A stretch of DNA of 64,000 bases, from the NCBI RefSeq assembly GCF_013409505.1, contig NZ_JACCBN010000001.1:4836001-4900000 (forward strand). Reading direction: 5' to 3'. Positions within the stretch are counted from its first letter, which is position 1; each line of letters begins with the position of its first letter. Source of the stretch: Actinomycetospora corticicola. Its GTDB lineage: Bacteria; Actinomycetota; Actinomycetes; Mycobacteriales; Pseudonocardiaceae. The notes under the pieces are model-generated. The model searched no databases. It was not told the origin of the DNA and saw only the letters and a program-made list of their open reading frames with translations. The position numbers and the translations under genes are program-made. Shown here piece by piece: positions 51,365 to 64,000 of this stretch.

Positions 51365-51844
51365 ATGACCACCGCGCCCATCACGAGCCCGCTGCCCGCC
51401 GAGGCGCAGGACGTCGTCGGCCGGGTGCTGCAGCAGGCCGTCGCCGACCTCACCGACCTGTCGCTGATCGGCAAGCAGGCGCACTGGAACGTCCTCGGCC
51501 GCACCTTCCGGGACGCGCACCTGCACCTCGACGAGTTGGTCGACCTCGCCCGCACGCAGACCGACGAGGTCGCGGAGCGCGCCGCGGCGCTGGGAGTCTC
51601 GCCCGACGGGCGCGCCGAGACCGTGGGCAAGGAGAGCGGCCTGCCGACCTTCGACGAGGGCTGGCACTCCGTCGAGGACGTGACCGCGAAGATCGTCGAG
51701 ATCCTCGCCGTCGTCATCGAGCGCCACCGCGCCCGCATCGCCGAGACCTCGGAGCCCGACCCGGTGACCGAGGACCTGCTCATCGGGCAGACGGCGAAGC
51801 TCGAGGAGGCCCACTGGATGTGGCAGGCCAAGCAGGCCGCCTGA
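51365..51844 (+). CDS. dps: Dps family ferritin-like DNA-protection protein
   Basis: 159 residues, four-helix bundle. Ferroxidase motif IGKQAHWNVLGRTFRDAHLHLDELVD and the C-terminal EEAHWMWQAKQ. It forms dodecamers that oxidise iron with peroxide and shield DNA. ATG 51365 follows GGAGGAGAG. Next to catalase. Confidence 0.92.
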   Translation: MTTAPITSPLPAEAQDVVGRVLQQAVADLTDLSLIGKQAHWNVLGRTFRDAHLHLDELVDLARTQTDEVAERAAALGVSPDGRAETVGKESGLPTFDEGWHSVEDVTAKIVEILAVVIERHRARIAETSEPDPVTEDLLIGQTAKLEEAHWMWQAKQAA

Positions 51845-51868
51845 TCTCGGTGCACGACCTGGAGTGAC

Positions 51869-51914
51869 CGAAGGGCCCCTTCCGTCGGGTGGACCGACCG
51901 GAGGGGCCCTTCGC
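51869..51914. terminator. Bidirectional terminator between dps and the SDR gene
   Basis: CGAAGGGCCCCT (51869-51880) pairs exactly with AGGGGCCCTTCG (51902-51913). It sits between two convergent stops. Confidence 0.7.
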
Positions 51915-51924
51915 TCGTTCCGGA

Positions 51925-52842
51925 TCAGTACTTCGAGCCCTTCGAGGGGTCGAAGTAGTGCCCCTTCTCCAGGTCCTCGAGCAGACCCGGGCCGGTCGGC
52001 ACCCAGCCGGTCACCGCACGGGTGATCGCGTTCGTGGCCGGGCTGTCGAGGCCGAGGAAGCCGCCGAGGAACCCGAAGTGCTCGTCGACCCGCTCGGCGG
52101 GGACCGACTCGACCGGCACGTCCAGGTGCCGGCCGATGACCTCGGCGATCTCGCGGAGCGGGATCCCCTCGTCGGCGACCCCGTGCAGAACCGAGCCCGC
52201 CGGAGCGACCTCGATCGCGAGGCGGAACAGACGCGCCGCGTCCTCCCGGGCGACCGCCGTCCACCGGGCCGACCCGTCGCCCGGATAGCCGGAGACCTCC
52301 CGACGGCGGGCGATGTCGATCAGGGTCGGGACGAAGCCGGCGTCCCCGTCGCCGTGGACGGTCGGGGAGAGCCGCACGACCGACGTGCGCAGGCGCGGGG
52401 CGAGCCCGAGGACGGCGGTCGCGGAGGCCTGCCGGCCCGCGGCCATCGAGGTCGCGGCCGGCACGTCGCGTTCGGTCGCGGGCTCGCCCGAGGCCAGGCC
52501 GAGAATGCCGCCCGCGATGGTCAGCGCCCTGCCGTCGGGAAGACCGTCACCCAGGGCGGTGATCGCGGCGAGGTCCGACCCGACGGCGTCGGCGAAGCCG
52601 CCCGAGAAGGCGATGTCGTGGCGGAAGGCGAGGTGGACGACGGCGTCGGACGCGGCCGCGGCCGAGCGCAGGACGTCGAGGTCGGTGACGTCGCCGCGCA
52701 CGGCGGTGGCGCCGGCGGCCTCGACGGCGGCCGCGGAGCCGTCGGAGCGGGCGAGCCCGGAGACGGTGTGACCGGCCGCGAGCAGCTCCGGGACGACGGC
52801 CCGGCCGACCCAGCCGGACGCTCCGGTGACGAACACGTGCAT
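51925..52842 (-). CDS. NAD-dependent epimerase / atypical SDR
   Basis: 305 residues. N-terminal FVTGASGWVGRAVVPELL, VRGDVTDLDVL, VVHLAFRHD; the usual YxxxK is not clear (MAAGRQASA in its place), as in SDR_a5-like atypical members. Probably an NAD(P)-dependent reductase. Divergent from a TetR gene with two perfect palindromic operators, so substrate-inducible control is likely. Confidence 0.82.
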   Translation of the reverse strand: MHVFVTGASGWVGRAVVPELLAAGHTVSGLARSDGSAAAVEAAGATAVRGDVTDLDVLRSAAAASDAVVHLAFRHDIAFSGGFADAVGSDLAAITALGDGLPDGRALTIAGGILGLASGEPATERDVPAATSMAAGRQASATAVLGLAPRLRTSVVRLSPTVHGDGDAGFVPTLIDIARRREVSGYPGDGSARWTAVAREDAARLFRLAIEVAPAGSVLHGVADEGIPLREIAEVIGRHLDVPVESVPAERVDEHFGFLGGFLGLDSPATNAITRAVTGWVPTGPGLLEDLEKGHYFDPSKGSKY

Positions 52843-52874
52843 GACGAGGACCTCCGAGAGGAACGATGCCGCTG

Positions 52875-52932
52875 ATGTCAGCGACTGACATGCACGCTAC
52901 ACCTCGATGTCAGAGTCTGACATCCCTAGGAT
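52875..52932. promoter_or_regulatory. Two TetR-type operators and the leaderless promoter of the TetR gene
   Basis: ATGTCAG-CGA-CTGACAT (52875-52891) and GATGTCAG-AGT-CTGACATC (52906-52924) are both perfect palindromes with a 3-base centre. TAGGAT at 52927-52932 follows, 7 bases before ATG 52940. The first site faces the SDR gene, the second overlaps the TetR promoter. Confidence 0.7.
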
Positions 52933-52939
52933 GGTCCGC

Positions 52940-53503
52940 ATGGGTCGATGGCAGCCGGGCGCGCAGGGACGCCTGCAGCAGGCGGCGATGGCGCTCATCG
53001 TCGAGCGCGGCTACGACCGGGTGACCGTCGCGGAGATCGCCGAGCGCGCGGGGCTCACCGAGCGCACGTTCTTCCGGTACTTCGCCGACAAGCGCGAAAT
53101 CCTCTTCGCCGGGCAGGAGCAGTTCAACGACGTCGTCGTCGGGGCGCTCGCCGGCGCGCCGGCGGAGCTCGGTCCGCTGGAGGCCGTCCTCCGGGGCCTC
53201 GCGGCCTCGGGCAGCTGGCTCGACGACGAGCGCCGTCCCGGCTCCCGCGCGCGGCAGGAGATCATCGACGCCCATCCCGAGCTGCAGGAACGGGAGCTGA
53301 TCAAACTCGCCCGGGCGAGCGCCGCGATGGCCACGACGCTGCAGGAGCGCGGTGTGGCCCGCGACGAGGCCGTCCTCGCCGCCGAGGCCGGGATGGCGGC
53401 CTTCCGGCTCGCGTTCACGGCCTGGGTCGCCGACCCCGGCGAGCACGACCTGGCGTGGCACCTCGACGCCGCCGTCGAGGCCCTCCGCGCCGTCGTGGCC
53501 TGA
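52940..53503 (+). CDS. TetR family regulator
   Basis: 187 residues from ATG 52940. An ATG at 52907 lies inside an operator and upstream of the -10 box, so I reject it. Helix-turn-helix at about 30-70 (VTVAEIAERAGLTERTFFRYFADKREILF). It should bind the GATGTCAG-type palindromes and repress itself and the divergent SDR gene. Its stop abuts the stop of the frameshifted aldolase gene. Confidence 0.85.
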   Translation: MGRWQPGAQGRLQQAAMALIVERGYDRVTVAEIAERAGLTERTFFRYFADKREILFAGQEQFNDVVVGALAGAPAELGPLEAVLRGLAASGSWLDDERRPGSRARQEIIDAHPELQERELIKLARASAAMATTLQERGVARDEAVLAAEAGMAAFRLAFTAWVADPGEHDLAWHLDAAVEALRAVVA

Positions 53504-54251
53504 CTACCCCCGCGCGTCGCCCAGGTGGCTGCGCGCCGCCTCCTCCAGGTGCGTCAGGTCGCTCGCGACGCTGCACCAGGTGAAGCCCTCGGCGAAGCGT
53601 CGGGAGGCGACGGCGCCGCTGGGGGTGTGGATGCCGGCGATGATGCCCGCGGACGCGCACGCCGCCCGGACCCGCTCGAGGGCCCGGTCGAAGACGTCGT
53701 CGTAGGCCGGGTCGTCCGGTGCGGCCCCGCCGAGGCCGAGGCGCAGGTCGGAGGGACCGATGTAGAGCCCGTCGACGCCCGGCACCGCGGCGATCTCCTC
53801 GACCGCCTCGAGGCCCTCCGCCGTCTCGATCATCGGCAGGCACAGGACGGCGGCGTCGGCCTCCGCGGGCCGGGCCGGGAAGCGCAGCTCGGCCCGCACC
53901 GGCCCCATGGACCGGCGGCCCGTCGGGGGGGTAGCGGCACGCGGCGACCGCGGCGCGGGCGTCGTCGGCCGAGTTCACCATCGGGATGATCACGCCCGCC
54001 GCACCCGCGTCGAGCGCCTGCCCGATCCAGAACTGCTGGTTGTCCTGCACCCGCACGAGCCCGGCGGTCCCGCGGGCGTCGAGCGCGGTCAGGCCGTTCA
54101 GCAGGGCGCGGTAGTCGAGCAGCCCGTGCTGGGCGTCGAAGCAGACGTAGTCGTACCCGACGCCCGCGACCCGTTCCACCGCCTGCGGGTTGTCCGACAG
54201 CACCCAGTAGCCGATCGTCCGCGCGCCGCTGCGCAGCTGGTCCGCAAGCAC
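53504..54251 (-). pseudogene. HpcH/HpaI aldolase, frameshifted
   Basis: Two overlapping frames together make one aldolase of about 249 residues. The first, from GTG 54251, has GYWVLSDNPQAVERVAG, CFDAQHGLLDY and GAAGVIIPMVNSADDA up to ACRYPP; the second continues RRSMGPVRAEL, LCLPMIETAEGLEAVEEI and GLYIGPSDLRLGLG to TAG 53504. The shift lies at a run of seven G (53925-53931); six would restore CRYPPTGRRSMGP. Class II pyruvate aldolases cleave 4-hydroxy-2-oxo acids. It may be a sequencing error, a true pseudogene or a slippage switch. Confidence 0.8.
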
Positions 54252-54261
54252 GGAGGTCCTC

Positions 54262-56127
54262 CTACCCCGCGACCGGGACCGACATGCCGAGCGCCCGGCG
54301 GACGAACGCGATCTCGGCCGCCGTGTGGTTCAGCGTCTCGGACACCACGAGCGACCCGTGCCCGGCGTCGTAGCGGACCATCGCGTACGGCGTGCCGCGC
54401 GCCGCGAGCGCGTCCAGGTAGTTGTCGATCTGGCGGATCGGGCAGCGCGGGTCGTTCTCGCCGGCCAGCACCAGCACCGGCGCGGTGACCGCGTCCACGT
54501 AGGTGAGCGGCGAGGCGGTGCGGTAGCGCTCCGGGACCTCGGTCGGCGAGCCTCCGAACAGGGACCGGTCGAACGCCCGCAGCGGCTCCATCTCGTCCTC
54601 GTAGGCAGCGACGTAGTCCGCCACCGGCACACCGGCTGCGCCCACGGCCCACCGCTCGGGCTGGACGCCGAGTCCGAGCAGCGTCAGGTAGCCGCCCCAG
54701 GACCAGCCCTCGAGCACGCACGCGGCGGGGTCGGCGAGCCCGGACTCCACGGCCCACGACTGCACGGCCGCGACGTCCTCGAGCTCGGTCGTCCCCGGGT
54801 GGCCCTCGATCGCGTCGCGCCACGAGGAGCCGTAGCCGGAGGAGCCGCGGTAGTTGACGTGCACGACGGCGAAGCCCGCGTCGAGCCACACCGCGCGCAC
54901 CGCGGAGTAGCGGTCCTCGTCGGCCGCCTGCGGCCCGCCGTGGATCATGAACAGCGTCGGCACGGGGCCGGTGCTGCCGGCCGGGCGCGAGTACAGCGCG
55001 TGCACGTCGCCGCCCGGTCCCGGCACCCAGGCGTCCTCCAGCACCACCGACGGGGCGGGCCGGTCCCCGGGCGGGGTCAGCAGCACCTCGTCCGTGCCGT
55101 CCGGGCGCAGCACCCGCACGCTCGACGGCTGCTCGGCCGAGGACCAGCCGTACTCCACCGACCCGTCCGGGCGCACGTCCGCGCCCCCGACCGACCCGCG
55201 GGCGGTGGGGAGGTCGGTGAGCTCCCCGCTCTCCAGGTCGTAGCGGTGCAGCGTGGTCCGTCCGGCCCGGGTGTGGGCGACGATCAGCGCCGAGGCGTCG
55301 GGGTAGAAGCCGGCCGAGAGGTCCCCGGGCAGGTCGATGTCGAGCTCGGTCTCGGTCCCGGTCAGCGGGTTCCAGACGAGCAGCTCGTCCCGGCCGCGCC
55401 GTTCGTGCTGGACGAGCAGCCGCGGGTCCCCGGCGACGGGGGCGAACTCGACCGGCTCGAGGCCCTTCCCCTCGCCGTCGTACAGGTCGGCCACCGCCTC
55501 GGCGCCGGGCAGGCGGAGCACCCGGATCGCCGGGTGGCGGGAGTCGCCGTGCTCGGAGTGCGAGATCGCGAGCAGGGTCTCGTCCCGCGACAGCGCGCCG
55601 ATCCCGGCGTCCTCGGTGTGGGTGTAGACGGTGCGCAGGTCGGCGTCGCCGACCTGCACCGCCAGCGTCGAGCCGTCGTCGGTCGACCAGCCGATCGCCG
55701 TCGTCGTGGTCCCGAGGTCGAGGCCCGCGGGGTAGCCGCGCTGCGCGCCCTCCACGGCGGGGACGGCCTTCGCGACGTCGGGGGCGAACGGCTCCCGCAC
55801 CCAGGTGCCGAACTCGTCGCCGTCGGTGTCGTCGAACCACCAGATCCAGGCGCCGTCGGTGGACACGGTGGCGCCGCGGGTGCCGTTCGGACGGTCGGTG
55901 ACCCGCCGGTGGGTGTCGGAGGCCCGGTCCCAGGCGTAGACCTCCCAGGTGCCGCTGGCGTTCGAGGAGTAGACGCTGCGCTCCGGGGCGTCGCGGGCCC
56001 AGTCCGGCACCGAGATGCGGGCGGCGGTGAACCGCCCGCGCCAGCGCGCCTCGGCCTCCGGGTCGGCGAACAGGGCCTCGGGGACGTCCACGGCGGGATC
56101 GCGTCGGGTCTCCACACCGGAGATCAT
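54262..56127 (-). CDS. S9 family (prolyl oligopeptidase-like) serine peptidase, second copy
   Basis: 621 residues. N-terminal beta-propeller of about 370 residues, then a hydrolase domain with FMIHGGPQAADEDRYS, VNYRGSSGYGSSWRDAI, nucleophile LEGWSWGGYLTLLG, Asp in GENDPRCP and His in DAGHGSLV. Same architecture as the 41880 protein but clearly diverged. ATG 56127 follows GGAGGGG; GTG 56115 is an alternative. It starts back-to-back with the carboxylase gene. Confidence 0.85.
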   Translation of the reverse strand: MISGVETRRDPAVDVPEALFADPEAEARWRGRFTAARISVPDWARDAPERSVYSSNASGTWEVYAWDRASDTHRRVTDRPNGTRGATVSTDGAWIWWFDDTDGDEFGTWVREPFAPDVAKAVPAVEGAQRGYPAGLDLGTTTTAIGWSTDDGSTLAVQVGDADLRTVYTHTEDAGIGALSRDETLLAISHSEHGDSRHPAIRVLRLPGAEAVADLYDGEGKGLEPVEFAPVAGDPRLLVQHERRGRDELLVWNPLTGTETELDIDLPGDLSAGFYPDASALIVAHTRAGRTTLHRYDLESGELTDLPTARGSVGGADVRPDGSVEYGWSSAEQPSSVRVLRPDGTDEVLLTPPGDRPAPSVVLEDAWVPGPGGDVHALYSRPAGSTGPVPTLFMIHGGPQAADEDRYSAVRAVWLDAGFAVVHVNYRGSSGYGSSWRDAIEGHPGTTELEDVAAVQSWAVESGLADPAACVLEGWSWGGYLTLLGLGVQPERWAVGAAGVPVADYVAAYEDEMEPLRAFDRSLFGGSPTEVPERYRTASPLTYVDAVTAPVLVLAGENDPRCPIRQIDNYLDALAARGTPYAMVRYDAGHGSLVVSETLNHTAAEIAFVRRALGMSVPVAG

Positions 56128-56185
56128 GCCCCTCCGGCCCGACCGCGAGGGCGGGACGGACCCGGGGTAGCGCGTACCCGGGGGT

Positions 56186-56212
56186 CCGTGTGCGCAGTGC
56201 CGCAGCACACGG
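56186..56212. promoter_or_regulatory. Inverted repeat between peptidase and carboxylase genes
   Basis: CCGTGTGC (56186-56193) and GCACACGG (56205-56212), perfect arms 11 bases apart, 38 bases before the carboxylase ATG. It is a possible operator or leader hairpin. Confidence 0.4.
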
Positions 56213-56250
56213 ACTGGCGAGTACGCGCCGGAAACGGCAAGTTTCACGCC

Positions 56251-61756
<5,506 letters not shown>

Positions 61757-61776
<20 letters not shown>

Positions 61777-62551
61777 GGACCTTCCCGACGACGGGCTCCC
61801 ACTCCCGCTCCGGCGGGAGCTGGTGGCCCATGCCCTCGACGACGACGAGCTCCGCACCGGGGACCGCGTCGGCGAGGGCCCGCCCGTGCGCGAGGGGGAA
61901 GACCGGGTCGGCGCTGCCGTGCACGACGGTGACCGGGAGGCCGCCGAGCGCCGACAGGTCGTCGGGCCCGCCCGTCGCGTCCCCGATCACCAGGAAGTGG
62001 TTGGCCGCGGACGCCAGGTCGCGGGTCCGGGCGACGACCCGACGGGCGATGGCCCGGACGCGGGCCTCCTCGAACATCCCGGGGCCGGCGCACGGCCGTT
62101 CGCCCTCGACGATCGCCTCCACCGGGTCGTCGAGCTCCGGCCCGGGGGCGAGCGACGGGTCGGGGCCCGGGAGCCCGGTGACGCGCGGGTCCACGGGGGT
62201 CGTGGCGATCAGGGTGAGCCCGGTGACGCGGTCGGGGTGCGCCAGGGCCAGTTCCTGCGCGATCCCGCCACCCATCGACAGCCCGACCAGGTGCGCGGAC
62301 GCGATGCCGAGGTCGTCGAGCACGCCGAGCGCGTCGGCCGTCAGGTCCGCCCCGGTGTAGCCCGGCGCGCCGGGCGGCCAGTGCTCCGCCTCGCCGGTGT
62401 CGCGGTGGTCGTAGCGCACCACACGGGCGCGGGCGCGGACGAGCGGTGCCGTGGCGATCTCGTCCCACCAGTCCCGTGACCAGGTCGCGCCCCCGATGAG
62501 CAGCACGGGCCACCCGTCGTCGGGACCGAGGGACTCAACCGCTGGCAACAT
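61757..62551 (-). CDS. Alpha/beta hydrolase
   Basis: 264 residues. WPVLLIGGATWSRDWWDEI (oxyanion region), VVRYDHRDTGEAEHW, nucleophile AHLVGLSMGGGIAQELAL, Asp in HGSADPVFP, His in GMGHQLPP. Similar to RdmC/aclacinomycin methylesterase-type esterases. ATG 62551 lies 42 bases from the divergent HxlR ATG, so the regulator may control it. Confidence 0.85.
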
Positions 62552-62593
62552 GCAACCAGTTGTAGCGGCAAGTAGTGGTAAAGTGCAAGCACC

Positions 62594-63181
62594 ATGGAGA
62601 CGCGGTCCGGCTGTCCGATCAACCAGGCGGTGGAGGCGTTCGGCGACCGCTGGAGCCTGCTCGTGCTCCGCGACATCACCTTCGGCGGCCGCCGGCACTT
62701 CCGGGAGCTGCTCGCCGGGTCGCAGGAGGGGATCGCCTCGAACATCCTCGCGGACCGCCTGAAGCGGCTGGTCGAGAGCGGGCTGCTCACCCGGGACGAC
62801 GCCGGGCGGGGTCGCCGCGCCACCTACAGCCTGACCGAGGCGGCGATCCAGCTCGTACCGGTCTACGCGGTTCTCGGCTCGTGGGGGCTGCGGCACCGCG
62901 AGACGTCGACGCCGCTGCGGGTGCGCGCCGAGCTGCTCGAGGCGGGTGGCCCCGAGCTGTGGGCGGAGTTCATGGCGGAGCTGCGCGCGGTCCACCTGGG
63001 CGCGCCGGCGCCCGAGGGCCCGTCCGCGACGGAGAAGCTGGCGGCCGCCTACGCCGCCGCGACGGATTCCGGACGACGGGTGTCAGCCCCCGGGGTGGCA
63101 GGAAAGCGTCGTTGCTGTCATCAGGTGACAGCATCGACGCTTTCCTCCCACGGATCAGGAGCTGACACGATGACCCCGTGA
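62594..63181 (+). CDS. HxlR family winged-helix regulator
   Basis: 195 residues. N-terminal HxlR domain: Cys near the start (GCPINQAVEAFGDRWSLLVLRDI), FRELLAGSQEGIASNILADRLKRLV, GLLTRDDAGRGRRATYSLT. Some HxlR proteins sense electrophiles through such a Cys. The last 40 residues are encoded by a large palindromic repeat (63080-63168), probably a later extension. TAAAGT lies 9 bases before the ATG. It overlaps the crotonase gene by GTGA. Confidence 0.85.
   Translation: METRSGCPINQAVEAFGDRWSLLVLRDITFGGRRHFRELLAGSQEGIASNILADRLKRLVESGLLTRDDAGRGRRATYSLTEAAIQLVPVYAVLGSWGLRHRETSTPLRVRAELLEAGGPELWAEFMAELRAVHLGAPAPEGPSATEKLAAAYAAATDSGRRVSAPGVAGKRRCCHQVTASTLSSHGSGADTMTP
63080..63168. repeat. Long palindrome in the 3' end of the HxlR gene
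   Basis: Core arms GGAAAGCGTCGTTGCTGTCA (63101-63120) and TGACAGCATCGACGCTTTCC (63126-63145) match at 19 of 20 positions, with a 5-base loop. Outer arms GTGTCAGC (63080-63087) and GCTGACAC (63161-63168) match exactly. It shares GTGGCAGGAAAGC with the element at 13922-13977. Confidence 0.75.
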
Positions 63182-63915
63182 TCGAGACGCAGGCCCACGA
63201 CGCGGTGACCGAGCTGCGGATCGCCCGCCCGGAGCGGCGCAACGCCCTGGACACCGCCCACTGCCGGGACCTGCACGCGGCGCTGGACGAGGCCGTGGCG
63301 GGCGGGACCCGGGCGGTGGTGCTGACCGGGGAGGGCACGGCGTTCTGCGCGGGCGCCGACCTGCACACCGTCGGCGACGCCGGGTTCCTCGACGCGCTCT
63401 ACGCGATGCTGCAGCGGATCGTCGCGGTCGAGGTGCCGGTGATCGCCGCCGTGCAGGGGCCGGCGATCGGGGCGGGCACGCAGCTCGCCGTCGCCGCCGA
63501 CCTGCGGGTCTGCTCGCCGCAGGCCGTCTTCGGGCTCCCGACCGCCGCGCTCGGGCTCGCCGTCGACCCGTGGACCGTCCGGCGGCTGGCCCTGCTCGCC
63601 GGAGGTGGCCCGGCCCGACGGATGCTGCTGACCTGCGAGCGGCTCGACGTCGCCGCGGCCGCGGGGCTCGTGGACCGCACCGCCGACGACCCCCGGGCGG
63701 CCGCCCTCGCGTGGGCGGCCGAGGTGGCGGCGCTCGCCCCGCTCACGCTCGCCTACAACAAGCTCGCGGTGAACCGGCTGCTCGAGGACCCGACCGACGC
63801 GGAGACCCTCGACGCCGTCGCCGCCGGGTTCAGCGCCTGCTGGGCCAGCGAGGACCTCGCCGAGGGACGCCGGGCCCGCGAGGAGAAGCGGGCCCCGCGG
63901 TTCGTCGGCCGGTGA
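63178..63915 (+). CDS. Enoyl-CoA hydratase/isomerase (crotonase) family protein
   Basis: 245 residues. GTG 63178 overlaps the HxlR stop (GTGA). RPERRNALDTAHCRDL, oxyanion-hole loop TAFCAGADLHTVGD, PVIAAVQGPAIGAGTQLAVAADLRV, then FGLPTAALGLAVDPWTVRRL. The usual catalytic Glu positions of the hydratase are not obvious (AIGAGTQL, LGLAVDPW), so isomerase or other crotonase chemistry is possible. Acts on an acyl-CoA in the cytoplasm. Confidence 0.87.
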   Translation: MIETQAHDAVTELRIARPERRNALDTAHCRDLHAALDEAVAGGTRAVVLTGEGTAFCAGADLHTVGDAGFLDALYAMLQRIVAVEVPVIAAVQGPAIGAGTQLAVAADLRVCSPQAVFGLPTAALGLAVDPWTVRRLALLAGGGPARRMLLTCERLDVAAAAGLVDRTADDPRAAALAWAAEVAALAPLTLAYNKLAVNRLLEDPTDAETLDAVAAGFSACWASEDLAEGRRAREEKRAPRFVGR

Positions 63916-63944
63916 GCGTGGCGACCTGCTGCCACCGGACGTCA

Positions 63945-63963
63945 GCCGTGTGCCACCGCTGAC
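63945..63963. repeat. 19-bp sequence shared with 38876-38894
   Basis: GCCGTGTGCCACCGCTGAC, exact reverse complement of 38876-38894, 30 bases after the crotonase stop. Together with the preceding GTCAGC (63941-63946) it forms a GTCAGC/GCTGAC hairpin with an 11-base loop. Confidence 0.5.
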
Positions 63964-63976
63964 ACCCGCGGGCCGC

Positions 63977-64000
63977 TCAGTCCTCGCCCGGCCAGTTCGC
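63977..64000 (-). CDS. Possible 3' end of a minus-strand gene (partial)
   Basis: Reading inward from the right edge on the minus strand gives ANWPGED and then TGA (63979-63977). Placement after a hairpin makes a convergent gene end plausible, but 24 bases cannot establish it. Confidence 0.3.
   Translation of the reverse strand, partial: ANWPGED

Overview
The window is high-GC DNA from an actinobacterium, most likely a Pseudonocardiales member (Pseudonocardia/Actinomycetospora-like). I infer this from gene content and neighbourhoods, not from a search. The clues are cobalamin genes with a BluB-CobT fusion, the Actinobacteria-typical pair of a TadA-associated protein and tadA next to tRNA-Ser, the order tRNA-Ser / SRP RNA / dnaX / ybaB / recR, the lysC-asd pair, an LCP ligase, an RskA-type anti-sigma factor, a single-chain acyl-CoA carboxylase and many GTG starts. 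Coding density is high, and GTGA stop/start overlaps are frequent. I see no rRNA, prophage, transposase or CRISPR array.

Layout. 1-4.4 kb: cobalamin operon (unknown 3' fragment, cobC, bluB-cobT, cobA/cysG). 4.3-11.4 kb: minus-strand run of a DUF1707 membrane protein, a Nei2-like glycosylase, an Hsp70-like ATPase, a P450, an SDR and a Baeyer-Villiger-type monooxygenase, the last divergent from a TetR gene. 11.4-21 kb: VOC protein, LCP protein, a two-sided glycosyltransferase locus with PHO-box-like repeats, and secreted proteins. 21-25 kb: copper-chaperone-like gene, Ku, AraC regulator, a degenerate ligase-domain protein and a deletion scar. 25-32 kb: tyrA, peptidase, tadA region, tRNA-Ser, MftD-like enzyme and a sigma/anti-sigma pair. 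32-34 kb: a fusion of a catalytically degraded DNA-ligase module to a LytS-type histidine kinase. 34-39 kb: chaplin-like peptide, DUF429, oxidoreductase, LmeA-like protein and an acyl-CoA dehydrogenase with its TetR. 39-50 kb: housekeeping block (tRNA-Ser, SRP RNA, dnaX, peptidase, ybaB, recR, leuA with a leader peptide, lysC, asd). 50-64 kb: catalase, dps, an SDR/TetR pair, a frameshifted aldolase, an S9 peptidase, a giant acyl-CoA carboxylase, a hydrolase, an HxlR regulator and a crotonase.

The most unusual items are: (i) the pseudo-ligase/histidine kinase fusion at 32035-33825 and its stand-alone pseudo-ligase relative at 23670-24473, which lies near ku; (ii) nine copies of a 58-bp imperfect palindrome, all in one orientation, grouped as 2+2+2+3, with an 83-bp period in three of the four groups; (iii) 11-bp direct repeats resembling actinobacterial PHO boxes between two divergent glycolipid-type glycosyltransferases; (iv) a Nei2-like glycosylase that begins MEGD instead of MPEGD; and (v) a palindromic element inserted in frame in cobT.

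Regulation can be read in several places. Three TetR genes are divergent from enzyme genes and share perfect inverted repeats with them. A CsoR-like operator precedes the copper-chaperone-like gene. leuA has a leader peptide with three consecutive Leu codons. Several genes seem to be leaderless, with a TANNNT box 6-8 bases before the start codon.
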